From: Serpula lacrymans var. lacrymans S7.9
Taxonomy: Eukaryota > Basidiomycota > Agaricomycetes > Boletales > Serpulaceae
DNA: 64,000 nucleotides
Assembly: GCF_000218685.1 (NCBI RefSeq)
Contig: NW_006763296.1
Span: forward strand, 858,715-922,714
Direction of reading: 5' to 3'
Both the position numbers and the translations under genes were made by a program. Each line of letters opens with the position of its first letter. Positions within the stretch are counted from its first letter, which is position 1. Below are positions 1 to 10,573 of this stretch, piece after piece. The notes below the pieces were generated by a model, which was not told the DNA's origin, searched no databases, and saw only the letters and a list, made by a program, of their open reading frames with translations.

Positions 1-690
1 ATCGTGCTTCGTACGTATAATATGGATTCGCGCTCCCGTTGCTCTTGCGGCATGGGCATGGTGTATATGGGGTGCGCCTTTTCTTCTTCGCACTTCTGAC
101 TTTCCTTATTCATTCTCACCTCCTCTAGCTTCTGTAAATTTCCTCGACGGCACAAAAATCGAACAGCAGCGCATCTTGCTGGCTGTATACCCGCTGCTGT
201 AAGTCTACACTGCATCGCGTGAACCGCTGAAAAATATTTACATTGTCAATTGTCTGGATTTTTTTCAGGCTGTTCTATTTTATCCTGGCTTGGATGATAC
301 TTATACAATGATCTGCCTCGCATTATTCGCAAGTACTTGTTAGCGAACAGGCTCTTGAAAAACTTTGTGATGGTTCCACCTGCCGCGATGTAATGTGACT
401 TATCGCTTGTTTGTTGTACGTTTCCTGCTATTCGCCTTGCCGTGTTCATGTGGTGCTCGAACGAAACAAGGGCATTTAGACTAATTCATCATTTCTTGTT
501 TCGTCCACCACGAATAATCTAAGTAATTTGGCTCTTATTAGTAAGTCGGTTAGTTCCGATTAGATAAGATCTTATCTTTCACAGTGACCTTTCCCCAAGA
601 TCGACGGTCCTGAGTAAACTTACAGTTCTCAGTCTGCGTTACTTATCCTTTATAGCTCCTCTGTACTCTAACTCAGTATTTTTGCAAACC
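1..690. other. Intergenic, no gene recognised
   Basis: Only short unrelated reading frames are present on either strand. No conserved domain, tRNA or repeat was recognised. The right end is presumably the promoter and 5' leader of the gene starting at 691. Confidence 0.5.
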
Positions 691-2186
691 ATGTCGCTCC
701 GTGTGGGATATGGTAAGTCCCATGTATTTCCGGACTGGGCCTAATCATCAAGTGTTGTGAACAGTTAGGGAACACTTCTCATCCCCTTTACTCCAGTATG
801 CACTGGCGGACCAGGAGAAAACATTCACACTCGTTGAATGTCCCAGTAAGCCGCTCCTTGAAGATGCTACGAACCCAATGAGAACTCACGAAATGTCTCT
901 CAGGCGGGACTGGCCAGCTGATTTCTCGACTTACAAACGACGAGATTGATATAGCCATGTACGTTCCGAGTTGACTGATAAATTCGTAGTTGGCCCTTTC
1001 AATGTTCCTCCTAGTGCACTTACGGACCCTTTGATTTCTGGCATCGCCAAAGGCTCACAAGCATACAAGCTCGTAGGGAGCTACGTCTCCACCCCCCTTA
1101 ACTGGTCTGTCCCTTTTTCTCGTTTTCTTCCTCGACCCTTTATTGAATCATTTGCGGAATTGACACGTTACACACAGGGCAGTTATCACTGGCAAAGACT
1201 CTAAGTACAAAGCTATTACAGACTTGAAAGATACTACCATAGGTATTTCGCGTCCTGGGAGGTGGGTTTCTGTGCATGGAATCACTGCTGCGGTCACACA
1301 TACTCATGAACACATATTCTATACATTTCCTAGTGGGAGTCAAACGATGGCCTACGTCATGGCCCTCCAACAAGGCTGGGACACAAGCAGCCTCAAGTTC
1401 CAAGGTCCGTTCACTCCCCCGTCTCCTACTCTCTCAACCCCCTCACACATCCTTACCAAAAGTCAACAACGACATCCATGGCCTCATCAAATCAGTCAAC
1501 GATGACTCGACGAGCGCTTTCATGTGGGAATGGTTTACGACGAAACCATATGCCGATTCTGGGGACGTTAGATTCGTGCGTCTTTGCTGTGCTTGGATTT
1601 CTCTTTGTTTTGTTTACTCACGACCCCTGATGCCTCGAAAATAGATCGGCTCGGTGCCTACGCCCTGGCCTTCGTGGATGATCGCCGCTCATCCTTCGGC
1701 AGAACGTGCCAACCCCTCCGCCGTGCGGGAGTTCCTTTCTAACCTAAGCGGGTACGTGAGGAGCTTTGGCTCGGAAGAGCAGCGCAAGAGTGCCAGCGTC
1801 GAATTTATCAAAGATAAATTTGGGTACCCCGAAGAAGATATTCGGGTGAGTGTGAGCCATCCTACAGGCGAGAAGGGGAGCGCTTGGATTGGCCTTTTGG
1901 TTCCGTTGCATGGATAGTGCTGACGATTTTGGACGATGCTTTCTTGAACAGGCATGGCTGAAGACGGTCGCATATCCCTCCGACTGTGCGGAGATACAGA
2001 CGCAGGTGGTCAGCGACACTCTGAGGTGCGCTTTCCCTCGCAATTATCATTTGTACAATTAGATATCTGAAACCGCTTGCATTTCACAGAGTCCTCGAAC
2101 AAGCCGGCGTAGTGTCAGCTCCAGAAGGCGGTTTCGATCTTGCCCAGTTCTTCAACATCGAGATTGTCAAGCTGACGAGTGCTTGA
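691..2186 (+). CDS. PBP2-like (periplasmic-binding-protein type 2 fold) protein, Ca3427-like
   Basis: Ten exons, at 691-712, 765-845, 904-958, 1015-1104, 1178-1261, 1334-1404, 1463-1575, 1645-1845, 1952-2025 and 2090-2186, sum to 888 nt and give 295 residues with every phase closing. The protein opens MSLRVGY and runs through segments such as GTGQLISRLTNDEIDIAI, an ISRPGSGSQTMAYV turn and MWEWFTTKPYADSG. These match the substrate-binding-protein fold that fungi carry as a cytosolic protein (Ca3427-like subfamily; related bacterial proteins bind thiamine-precursor or nitrate/sulfonate-type ligands). I see no signal peptide and no membrane segment, so it is likely soluble and intracellular. The ligand is unknown. 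The start is the first in-frame ATG, directly followed by a GT-AG intron. Family assignment is from recognition; ligand and pathway are not inferred. Confidence 0.82.
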
Positions 2187-2416
2187 GAGGGTTGACGATC
2201 AAATTATATTCATATTCATTAAGTATGTAAGCAATATGGCTAGACTGTAAGTAGAAAGGCGATAAGTTGAAACCCGGGACTGGCCAAAGGGATAGCTGAC
2301 GGAAGTAATGTTGGTTGGTACAGTTTGATGTTCGGGGTATCCGTGAAGAGTCTTTATCCATTGTGATGGAGCGAAGTGATATAAGGGGCGAGAGTCAAAC
2401 AGTCGTTTTCCTTTGA

Positions 2417-4064
2417 TCAACATAGCTCAAAGGTAGAAAGGTTGAATGTTGTTCTTGGTATCTCAACGGCGATGAGGGGCGGTAAATTCGAGAAATGACG
2501 ACTGGAACGCAACACTGTAGAGGCGGACAGCACTGACGCGGGTTTCATGATAGTTGGTGCCAACATCAACGAAGAACCGCTTTCGCTGTCCCCAGCTGTC
2601 TCCGTCGGTTCTTGAGTATATGATGATCGTGTGGCAGATTCAATGACTTTGTTCGAGGTGTCGTAGGGCATGAAGCGTAGTGATTCGAGAGTAGATCCAA
2701 ACATGACAGCCGGGCGCGAAGTGTGCTTGTGCAGGGAAATAGTACATACGTGAAAAGGTTTTCTGTCCGCAAATGAAGTATTTTAGAATAAAGTACTAAA
2801 CAAAATCAAGAAGTCTCCAGCCTAACGAACCTAGCATCCTCAGTCGATCGATAAAAACCGAGGTGTTGAATAACCCAAAGGCAAGATAAATAGTAACATC
2901 GTCTTGCCTCCTTCGTCAATCCAAAAAATGCAAAAAAAATCAAGGCATAGAACGCGGGGAACCACCGATGGGACTCGACGGCGAGTTGTTCTACAGTGTG
3001 ACGTGCCCATTCGGAGGCGGGAATTTGTAGTATATCCGAAAACTCAGAATGGACAAAGTTCCATGTGTACGGGGTGGTTATGTGGAAAAAGCCAAGGATG
3101 AGGCTTAGCAATGCATCTGGGAGGGCACATATGATGCCAATACCACAGAGAGAGAGAAGGCGCCAGTAGCGCTGCGGATACTGGCCGTCTATTATATTGC
3201 GGCTGCGAGCCCTCCGTTGGATAGTTACATAGACGGTAAGGCCTGTGACTGATGTTGAGTGACGAAACGTATAGATACAAACTTTAGAGTCACAAACCTG
3301 CGTATACACTGCTCACCAATGCGATTATGATGGGCCATATCCTATAAAGTGGAATTCCAAGTGTCGTAACTGCTATGGCCGGAAAGCAACCTATATCTTC
3401 CAGAATCACATATCTATGAGATACGACGATATACTCTTCGCGAGGAATGTTTGGTCAGACTTGGAAAACCATAATAAAATCGTGGTCTGACGTACGGAAG
3501 ACTAAAAGCAGCAGGGGGGTACCAATTCCAAGCGAAAGGTTGATGAGAAGATCGATTCGAACCTAACGTCCTGGGGGTTCAACTGAAACAGACGGCAATG
3601 TGAAAACTGCTATGATTACCTCTGAGCTGCTCTGGTTCATCACCTTCATTGTTACGATGCGATATAGACAACGAACTATGCACAATAATGCCGTTTGGTT
3701 CCCAGTGGTAGATGCAGTAATCAAGCGGGATGCTACAAACAAAATAAGCTGCATGGACATCATAGTAGGAACAACAGCCACGCACAGATATCACACCACG
3801 CTGGCGCCACGTCAGCCATACTATTATTCCACACGATAGAATTCACGCTGAACACAAGACAAAGGATGCTCGTCCATACGACGAACAACAATACGCCGAC
3901 GTTCAAGTCCTTCGCTGAATGCTATATCATCATGAGGATACAAAGCAAGATACCGAAAGGAACGTACCTCGGAAATGCATCGGCATTAGAATAACTGTCG
4001 AAAAGAATCCAAGAAAGCCGAATACGGGATAAACATGGTTTGTTGTGAGAGCTTGAAGTTTCAT
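2417..4064 (-). CDS. STE3: STE3-type G-protein-coupled pheromone receptor (B mating-type-like)
   Basis: Seven-helix receptor for lipopeptide pheromones at the plasma membrane. Exons (minus) are 4064-3968, 3914-3786, 3732-3620, 3562-3492, 3413-3298, 3242-2831 and 2762-2417, giving 427 residues with all phases closing. Signatures in order are VFGFLGFFSTVILMPMHFRAK, VFSVNSIVWNNS, APAWCDISSRL, ALLCIVRCLYRI, INLSLGIGTPLLLLVF, EDIGCFP, YWRLLSLCGIGIICALPDALL, TTPYTWNFVHSEFS and FFAFFGLTKEAR, the canonical STE3 end of helix 7. If the last intron is not spliced, translation stops at 2806 and the protein is 320 residues; the Ser/Thr-rich tail at 2417-2762 fits the long tails of basidiomycete receptors, so I prefer the longer form. 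The last donor (GTTCGT) is weak. No CaaX pheromone precursor was found beside it, so mating-locus versus orphan receptor is undecided. Confidence 0.9.
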
Positions 4065-4129
4065 CTGAAAAGGGTGCAGGAACTATTGCTTTCCGTTGAT
4101 GCACCACACTTTATAAAGGATAGCCATAA

Positions 4130-4400
4130 CAGAAAATGGACGTAGACCTTTGAGTGGAACACGTTATGCTGCTCAACGGGATGGTACAGCCAACGAAATG
4201 ATCCGCGTGACTGTTGGTATTGGCAACTAATAGTCGAGTGATCTACAGCAAAACAGGGCGCCTGCATAAATCGCAAGAAGCAGATCCAAACTGTGCAAGT
4301 GTCGCAGCCTTAGGGGTGGCGGCCAGGAGCCTATCAATGATGGCACTGTTAAAATGGAATTAATAAATACCATCAGAAGAACTGCGCAGGGAGGGACAAT
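4130..4400 (-). pseudogene. Decayed STE3-like receptor remnant
   Basis: Just upstream of the intact receptor and on the same strand, two short stretches resemble STE3 helices 2 and 3. One reads LLMVFINSIL (about 4342-4376), comparable to CLVFSVNSIV in the intact gene. The other reads FVGCTIPLSSITCSTQRS (about 4150-4205), comparable to the receptor consensus around AIPLSSLCINRR. Their spacing of about 150 bp matches the spacing in the intact gene with an intron. Stops and frame changes separate them and no complete exon set can be built. The resemblance is short, so this is a moderate-to-low confidence call. It would indicate a former tandem receptor array. Confidence 0.4.
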
Positions 4401-4740
4401 AACTTGAATTGAGTTCATCTTACCATGCTACGTCGAAATCCTATTATAACGTTTTGTGGATGAGTCCTGTCGTCCGGAAGACCTGAGCGCTCACCAGAAT
4501 TATCCAAGCCGCAGTACAACAGTGAGATCGAATTCCAGGTTGATGTTCACTTCGAAGAATAGATGTGCTTGCATGTAGAACGAACAGGCTGCAACATGCA
4601 CCACTTGATCTGTGTGGTAGGCTGGAGACCCAAGCACAGGACACCAATCAAGATGGGAGACTCACCAATAAGTCTCAACATGACAGCGCCAATATTAAAC
4701 GTTAAACGCGGCCCATATACACATGCTCGGCACCCCTACA

Positions 4741-5665
4741 GTTCCTCCAACTGAAAGTCCCATCAATCCACATACAACAGCTACCTATAAACTACACATA
4801 AACCTCTGGGCAACAGCACCATGTGATTCCCTTTTTTGAAATCCTGCATTCGGCTCGCAGGTCCTCGGAGGTGGGCCCAGATACAGTACTGCGAGTGCAG
4901 AGGCTGGTAGGTTTGCAGGTTTTTTTTTGGATTATTCTATGCAATCTCTTCAACATTGGGAGAACTACGTGGCGGCTTGGCGTCCAACGAACATAAAAAA
5001 GACTGGATGAAAGAACCTATGATAATGTGAAAGCTGTCGACAACACGATGATAGATATTGTCACCCCTGTAAAGAAGAATCTCCAACGTAGTAAACCGTC
5101 CCCGCCATGAGTGGGATAATTTACTAGGTTGGAGGTCCTTAGGCGTTGAGGCGATTCTGACCGTCGTGATGGAAAAAGAGCTACGACGATAATGGAACGG
5201 TAATATCGCAATAGTTCCGTTCTTACTGTTTCAAAGGATGTTAGTCCTGCAAGCGGCTATATATCCTTAGGCCCTGGTTGCATTCATTTCCAGCAACATT
5301 ATCCTGTTAGAAAATGCTGTCATTACCGGTGTTATTGTTGTCGTCGTTGTCAGTGCTGTTACTGACGCTACTGTTCGAACATACCACAGCCTGCCTGTCA
5401 TTGCCACTGTTGTGCTTTATCCAACTCGTTTTCTGTCATCGTAGTCCGCAGTGTAGTGGTTGGTCATCCAAATACAGAGATGGCATATGGCGCAGTAAGG
5501 CACAAACAATAACGTTATCCACGCACCTCCCACAACTTCCCCACTTTTCTTCCAAAGTCTCCCAACTGCAAGTCTTCAATTTCCGAGTCCTATCTACATA
5601 CCACGGCTACTTGTAAAAAACTATAACCCGCTCAAGATTTAGACTCAAAAACCTCATCATTCGTC
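4741..5665. other. Intergenic, no gene recognised
   Basis: About 0.9 kb between the receptor region and the SVIP-like gene. It contains a TTG/CTG-rich stretch near 5315-5420 that gives a leucine-rich frame I do not believe is coding. I searched by eye for short pheromone precursors ending in a CaaX box on both strands and saw none, but a short split gene could be missed. Confidence 0.4.
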
Positions 5666-6387
5666 ATGGGCTCCCTCTGTTCGAAATCGCGCTCCCACTC
5701 GGGCGGCCACCAGGTCCTTGGCGGGGCACCCGCTGGCTACGGTGCTACGAGCGCAGGGGGCGGTCGGACTGCAGGCTCGCAACCCCCAAGCTCGAGTGCA
5801 GACCCGCGCGCGGCGGCTGCTGAAGCTGCAGAGCGCAGACTCAAGTCGGTACGTCCCACCCACTTTCCCAAGACCCACGTCCTACATCCCACATTCTGTT
5901 TTCCCTGTGCCTATGCGTACCCTACGCAGCACACAATAACTTACCCCCGCTTTCCCCCCTGCATGTCGTATAGGAACAAACCCGGGGAACCAATGTGTCG
6001 AATCCCAAACGCGGTCATCTGGCGGCGAAAGTAGAGGCAGCCAAGGGAAAACCTGTCATTCCAGAGGCCAAGAAAGACGAGCCGCTTGTCGTGAGTTTCC
6101 CCCCCTCTCATCCCCTCGGCTCATGTCCTCCCACCACCATCACCCCTGTTATGTGCTGCAGTGGTAGACGATGTGTTTTGCTTACTGATTCTTTGCTTTA
6201 TATTACTCACATTCGCGTACCCCGCTATTCATGATCATGTTTGACCGATCATCGATCACTTGAAACTCATGGTTCACCGTTCATGATCTCTTCCCCCTAC
6301 CTATCACACTTCCATATTACCACCACACGTCACCGTCCCACAAATCCTACCCTCTTTCTTGCTTTCGTCACCACAAAGTGGGACTGA
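5666..6387 (+). CDS. SVIP-like small protein with a VCP/p97-interacting motif
   Basis: Three exons (5666-5848, 5974-6090, 6379-6387) encode 102 residues. The N-terminus MGSLCSKS is a classic N-myristoylation plus palmitoylation signal (Gly2, Cys5). Residues around 50-61 read RAAAAEAAERR, an exact match to the VCP-interacting motif R-x5-AA-x2-R found in SVIP. A conserved QTRGTNVSNPKRGHLAAK block follows and the protein ends PLVWD. The last exon encodes only W-D-stop and lies beyond an unusually long intron of 288 bp. I inferred it because the preceding exon otherwise reads into a stop and a PLVWD-type end is what I expect for this group. Probable role: membrane-tethered adaptor or inhibitor of Cdc48/p97 in ER-associated degradation. 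Role is by family analogy only. Confidence 0.72.
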
Positions 6388-6685
6388 GAGGATGGCAACT
6401 ATGTCGCCCAAACACGCATTTGAGCATCACGTCCCCTTGAGATACCGATACCTTACCTACGACTACCCGACTATTGGCAAGCGACCCACGAACGTCACCA
6501 ACCCTCTTCCTTCACGCTCCCACCATAACCTCACGACCCAAGCAACCCAAGCCACCCACGCACCTCTTCTCATTCATATTCATTAACCCCACCCGCCACC
6601 CGCCACTCACGACTTACTTCACACCGTACGACGCGCGTCCTGCGAGGAGATCGAGAAGGGGGGCGCTGAGGAGGTACAGTATAAA

Positions 6686-6747
6686 TAGCACGAACTTTGT
6701 TTTTTTTTTTTTTTTTGTTTTTTCTTTAAAAAAAAACATTCGTGCTA
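6686..6747. repeat. Poly-T/poly-A inverted repeat (hairpin)
   Basis: The arm TAGCACGAA at 6686-6694 is repeated as its reverse complement TTCGTGCTA at 6739-6747. Between them lie a long T run (about 6700-6716) and an A run (about 6728-6736), so the arms extend into pairing T/A tracts. It could be a transcript-end structure, a remnant of a foldback element or a cloning/assembly artefact of a homopolymer. Confidence 0.7.
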
Positions 6748-7345
6748 CACCTCGACGCTGTAGCTCCTGGAGGCTCAGAAGAGGAACGGAAAGGGGGTAG
6801 CACATCCCTAAACCCGCGAGTGGAAATGGACTCTTATTAGTGACGGACAGGGAGAGTAGGGGGGGGGGGACGCGGAGGACGTGCGGCTTGCCTCGTCAAT
6901 ACTCGATAATCAATAATCCAACACATGCCAAGGCGCTCATTAATGACCCCCTCTCTTCCATTGTACGCAGCATGTCTCAATGAAAGCTCGATAAACAAAC
7001 AACCTTGACCTTAACGTTTACCGTCCAAAACCCAGTTGTCCGAGATCAATAATATCAAGCTGGGCTGCATCCCACTATCAAATTTACATCAGGGGGTCAA
7101 AGTCACAGCGTGAATTCAAAGTTCCACCGCTAATAACACAAAGCCCAAGGAAATCGAAATCGAAAGCCATGTATCCATGCATACATGCATAATCGAATTA
7201 AGAAAACATTGTAAAAAAACATCATCTAGTATATTTGTTAACTGTGAGATAACGAGTATTGGAGGAAAAAATATGACGGTGGTAGTACCTTGATGTAGTA
7301 GCAACAACAACGAATGTTCAGAACGTCCAGAGCTTCACAAAAGTA

Positions 7346-7445
7346 GAACAACAACAACAACAACAACTTGAACAGAAGCAACGACGGCAGCAGCAACAAC
7401 AGCGGCAGAAAATAGAAACATCAGCAACAGCAGCAGCAGCAACAC
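7346..7445. repeat. CAA/CAG trinucleotide microsatellite
   Basis: Tandem AAC/CAG-type triplets with interruptions. On the plus strand one frame reads as glutamine-rich (a run of six CAA codons, then CAG/CAA mixes). Coding status is not established. Confidence 0.8.
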
Positions 7446-7629
7446 CAACAGCGATAAGTAATAGTCCAAACAATACGAGAACAAGGAGGGTTGGCTGCCC
7501 CCCAAGTCCGGAATAAATACGGAAAGGCGGGGGAGGTGGGCATCAGATACAACGAAATGTAACAAGTAGGAAAACCGTCCAGGAACGTCCACAACAGCAC
7601 ACATACACCCACCCACATACACGCAAAAC

Positions 7630-7672
7630 AAGTCCGAGTCCGAGTCCGAGTCCAAGTCCAAGTCAGAGAGAG
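7630..7672. repeat. GAGTCC-type hexanucleotide microsatellite
   Basis: About six tandem copies of a six-base unit alternating GAGTCC and AAGTCC in otherwise unassigned DNA. Confidence 0.8.
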
Positions 7673-8056
7673 CACGAGTGTTCCATAATGCCATTCACCG
7701 TGCACGAGCGGCGCGCGTTCGCGAATCAGGTCAAGTTTGGCAAGTTGAAGTGTGTAAGAAAAGTGAAAAAGTAAATTAAAAAAAAACAAGGGGGGGAGCA
7801 TTGGGTTTAGCCAAAAGTGAGTTAGCCCCATGACATGGAGTATACGGGAATGAGTCGAGTCAGGGGATAAGGTAAAAGCGAGTCGAAAGGAGACAATGTC
7901 GAACTCTGATATGAGATGCATCAAATAGGGATTAGAATGTTTTTCAGATGGGGAGGTTTCAGAAATCGAATTCGAGGTTTTTGGGGTTTTGAGATAGTGA
8001 GATGAGATAATTGAAATTTGAAATTGAAAACTTGTCAAAAGAATCTTGAGTGAGAC

Positions 8057-8906
8057 CTACGCCCTCGCTCTCACACGAGGCTTCCCAGCAGCAGCAGCAG
8101 GGGGAGGAGGAGCGACATACGCGTCCATCCTGTCTTTCGGCGGCGTCACAGGCCTGACGAGTCTAAAATTCCATTTCAAAACAATCGTCAGCGAAATTGC
8201 ACCCAAAAAGACGCCCTGACCACACAATAACCAAAATAAACATAAAACCAAAACCAAAAAGAAGCGCAAGCGCAAGATCTCACAATCCATGTGAAAAAAA
8301 AATAAGAGTCCAAGACATGTGAAAAAAAAAGATGCCTCCAACACCCTCAATTAGGAAAATCGAAGAAAGCGATGGGAGAGTGTCGCGTCGCGTTGCGATA
8401 GAACGAGATTTCAAAAAAGGCACGGACATGTAAAGTGAAAAGAATCACTAATTCAAAGAAGGAGAAAACACAAACACCCATAACCCATAACCAAAATCAA
8501 AACCAAAAAAAAACTCACTTCAACCAAACCCGCCCCTTCCCACTCTTCTCCCTCACCACTTCCCACACATACACCTCCTCCCCTTCCCCCTCCCCATCGC
8601 TGCCAGCACGGCGACAAAGACAATCCAAAAGTGTCTGTCTCCCCTCCCTCGTTCCCTCCGCCTCAAGCACCCACTCTCCCCTCCATTTCTCGCCTAGCGC
8701 GTCTGAAGTCCAGGGGTCCGGGTCTGAGTCGGGGATGGGGTGTTTGGGGTGTCCGTTGACGTTGATGTTGGCGTAAACACTGGCATGGGCATGGGCACCA
8801 TCCCAAATCCCCATCCCGACTCTCGCCCTCGCCACCCACATATACCGCTTCGCCACCGCCCAGCCTCCCACCGAATGCGGACTCGGCACCTTCGTAGGCG
8901 TATAAC
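8057..8906 (-). CDS. Unrecognised protein, 3' part only (runs into assembly gap)
   Basis: I do not recognise this protein. The visible part is an exon from the gap edge (8906) to 8519, an intron of 356 bp with a consensus GTGAGT donor and TTTTAG acceptor (8518-8163), and a final exon 8162-8057. The phase closes across the intron. The exon next to the gap reads [20 protein letters not shown], then an acidic Asp/Pro stretch ([13 protein letters not shown]), then [20 protein letters not shown]. The last exon gives [16 protein letters not shown], a Pro/Ala run and a basic end. Tryptophan-rich blocks look like a folded domain, so I think it is real. The 5' end is lost in the gap at 8907-9661. The hydrophobic frame inside the intron is not counted as coding. 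Confidence 0.5.
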
Positions 8907-9661
8907 NNNNNNNNNNNNNNNNNNNNNNNNNNNNNNNNNNNNNNNNNNNNNNNNNNNNNNNNNNNNNNNNNNNNNNNNNNNNNNNNNNNNNNNNNNNNNN
9001 NNNNNNNNNNNNNNNNNNNNNNNNNNNNNNNNNNNNNNNNNNNNNNNNNNNNNNNNNNNNNNNNNNNNNNNNNNNNNNNNNNNNNNNNNNNNNNNNNNNN
9101 NNNNNNNNNNNNNNNNNNNNNNNNNNNNNNNNNNNNNNNNNNNNNNNNNNNNNNNNNNNNNNNNNNNNNNNNNNNNNNNNNNNNNNNNNNNNNNNNNNNN
9201 NNNNNNNNNNNNNNNNNNNNNNNNNNNNNNNNNNNNNNNNNNNNNNNNNNNNNNNNNNNNNNNNNNNNNNNNNNNNNNNNNNNNNNNNNNNNNNNNNNNN
9301 NNNNNNNNNNNNNNNNNNNNNNNNNNNNNNNNNNNNNNNNNNNNNNNNNNNNNNNNNNNNNNNNNNNNNNNNNNNNNNNNNNNNNNNNNNNNNNNNNNNN
9401 NNNNNNNNNNNNNNNNNNNNNNNNNNNNNNNNNNNNNNNNNNNNNNNNNNNNNNNNNNNNNNNNNNNNNNNNNNNNNNNNNNNNNNNNNNNNNNNNNNNN
9501 NNNNNNNNNNNNNNNNNNNNNNNNNNNNNNNNNNNNNNNNNNNNNNNNNNNNNNNNNNNNNNNNNNNNNNNNNNNNNNNNNNNNNNNNNNNNNNNNNNNN
9601 NNNNNNNNNNNNNNNNNNNNNNNNNNNNNNNNNNNNNNNNNNNNNNNNNNNNNNNNNNNNN
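8907..9661. other. Assembly gap (755 unknown bases)
   Basis: All bases are N. The gap interrupts the gene at 8057-8906 and any reading frame drawn across it is meaningless. Confidence 1.
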
Positions 9662-10573
9662 ACGCCTTGCTCTCACGGACGTCGGGGCTTGCATTCAGCA
9701 TTGCATCACCGTTTCCTTACGATGCTCGTTTTCCTAGAATGCGCAAGGTATTTTCCACAAGTCTCCCTAACCCCGCGCGCTCCATCTCCTCCACCTCAAA
9801 CCCCGAACCTTCAACCTGCGCTTCACACACTCACACCATACTACGTCATCAAATACGCATATCGTATGTCAATTCCACACTAGGCTGCAGCTGCGTGTCA
9901 AGATTTGTATGATCCATCAGGTTTTACCTTCACATACAACCACCACGCTCGTCATCAATGATATCTTTGCTTTTGCGCCCCATAATAAGACGAGAGAGAG
10001 ATAAGCAGAGTGTGGAGGCTAATGATAGTATGAGCGCATAATACAATATGTGAAGTAGCGAGGCAACACGGAAGTGGGCCTAGCTAAACGGTCTTGGTAG
10101 CGCCATGACTTGATTTTGTTGTCGCGTCCGCTTCTCGATACCAAATACTTTCCTTGCTTGCTTCCGACGTGTGGCACTGCTTCCCCTCAGACATCCATCC
10201 ACGCATGTGCCGCCAATGTCACCTTCCAGTCATGCCATCACACTCTCGCGCATCCTTCTCTGCCTCTGCAAATTCGAATACGACGCAATTTTCAAGAGTG
10301 AGTGGCTCCTCAGGCCTCAGGTTTTCAGCGCTCAAGAGTCGGTCGTGAGGGTGAGGGCAATGACACAGGATGAGAAGAAACGACGGACTGGAGTGTGTGA
10401 GCTCGTTTCTTGAGAATAGCATTTCTGTAGCGCGATGTACTAGGGAGGTACATGTATCTCATTATCCCTAACCTAGAGTGCGTACGGCTGCAGGGAACAC
10501 CATCCACCTGTCTGACTTTTATTCCGGTGGCTGTTCCAGAGCTACTCTCTAACAACTCTGCAATGCCACCACC
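9662..10573. other. Unassigned region between gap and Crinkler-kinase gene
   Basis: No conserved protein was recognised. The left part may hold the 5' exons of the minus-strand gene broken by the gap. The right part is the upstream region of the gene at 10574. Confidence 0.4.

Larger units (their letters stand above)
6388..8056. other. Gene-poor low-complexity region
   Basis: About 1.7 kb of C-rich, simple-sequence DNA after the SVIP-like gene. It holds a poly-T/poly-A hairpin (6686-6747), a G run near 6860, a CAA/CAG tract (7346-7445) and a GAGTCC-type tract (7630-7672). Long minus-strand frames across 7335-8038 are poly-Leu/poly-Cys shadows of the repeats. On the plus strand a frame through 7300-7515 would encode a Gln-rich stretch, but no start codon or splice partner was identified. 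Confidence 0.5.

Noticed and set aside
1..90. Short frame starting MDSRSRCSCGMGM as a pheromone precursor
   Set aside because: It does not end in a CaaX box.
4441..5300. Lipopeptide pheromone precursor genes near STE3
   Set aside because: Short frames were scanned by eye for an N-terminal MD and a C-terminal CaaX on both strands and none qualified. A split or very short gene could still be missed.
5314..5616. 100-residue Leu-rich frame
   Set aside because: Low-complexity TTG/CTG tract with no motif and no splice support.
7335..8038. Minus-strand frames rich in Leu, Cys and Val
   Set aside because: They are antisense readings of CAA/CAG and GAGTCC microsatellites.
8163..8350. Hydrophobic minus-strand frame as a membrane segment of the gene at 8057-8906
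   Set aside because: It lies inside a phase-consistent intron with GTGAGT and TTTTAG ends and is composed of T-rich simple sequence.
8663..9912. Long frames spanning the N gap on both strands
   Set aside because: They are open only because unknown bases contain no stops.
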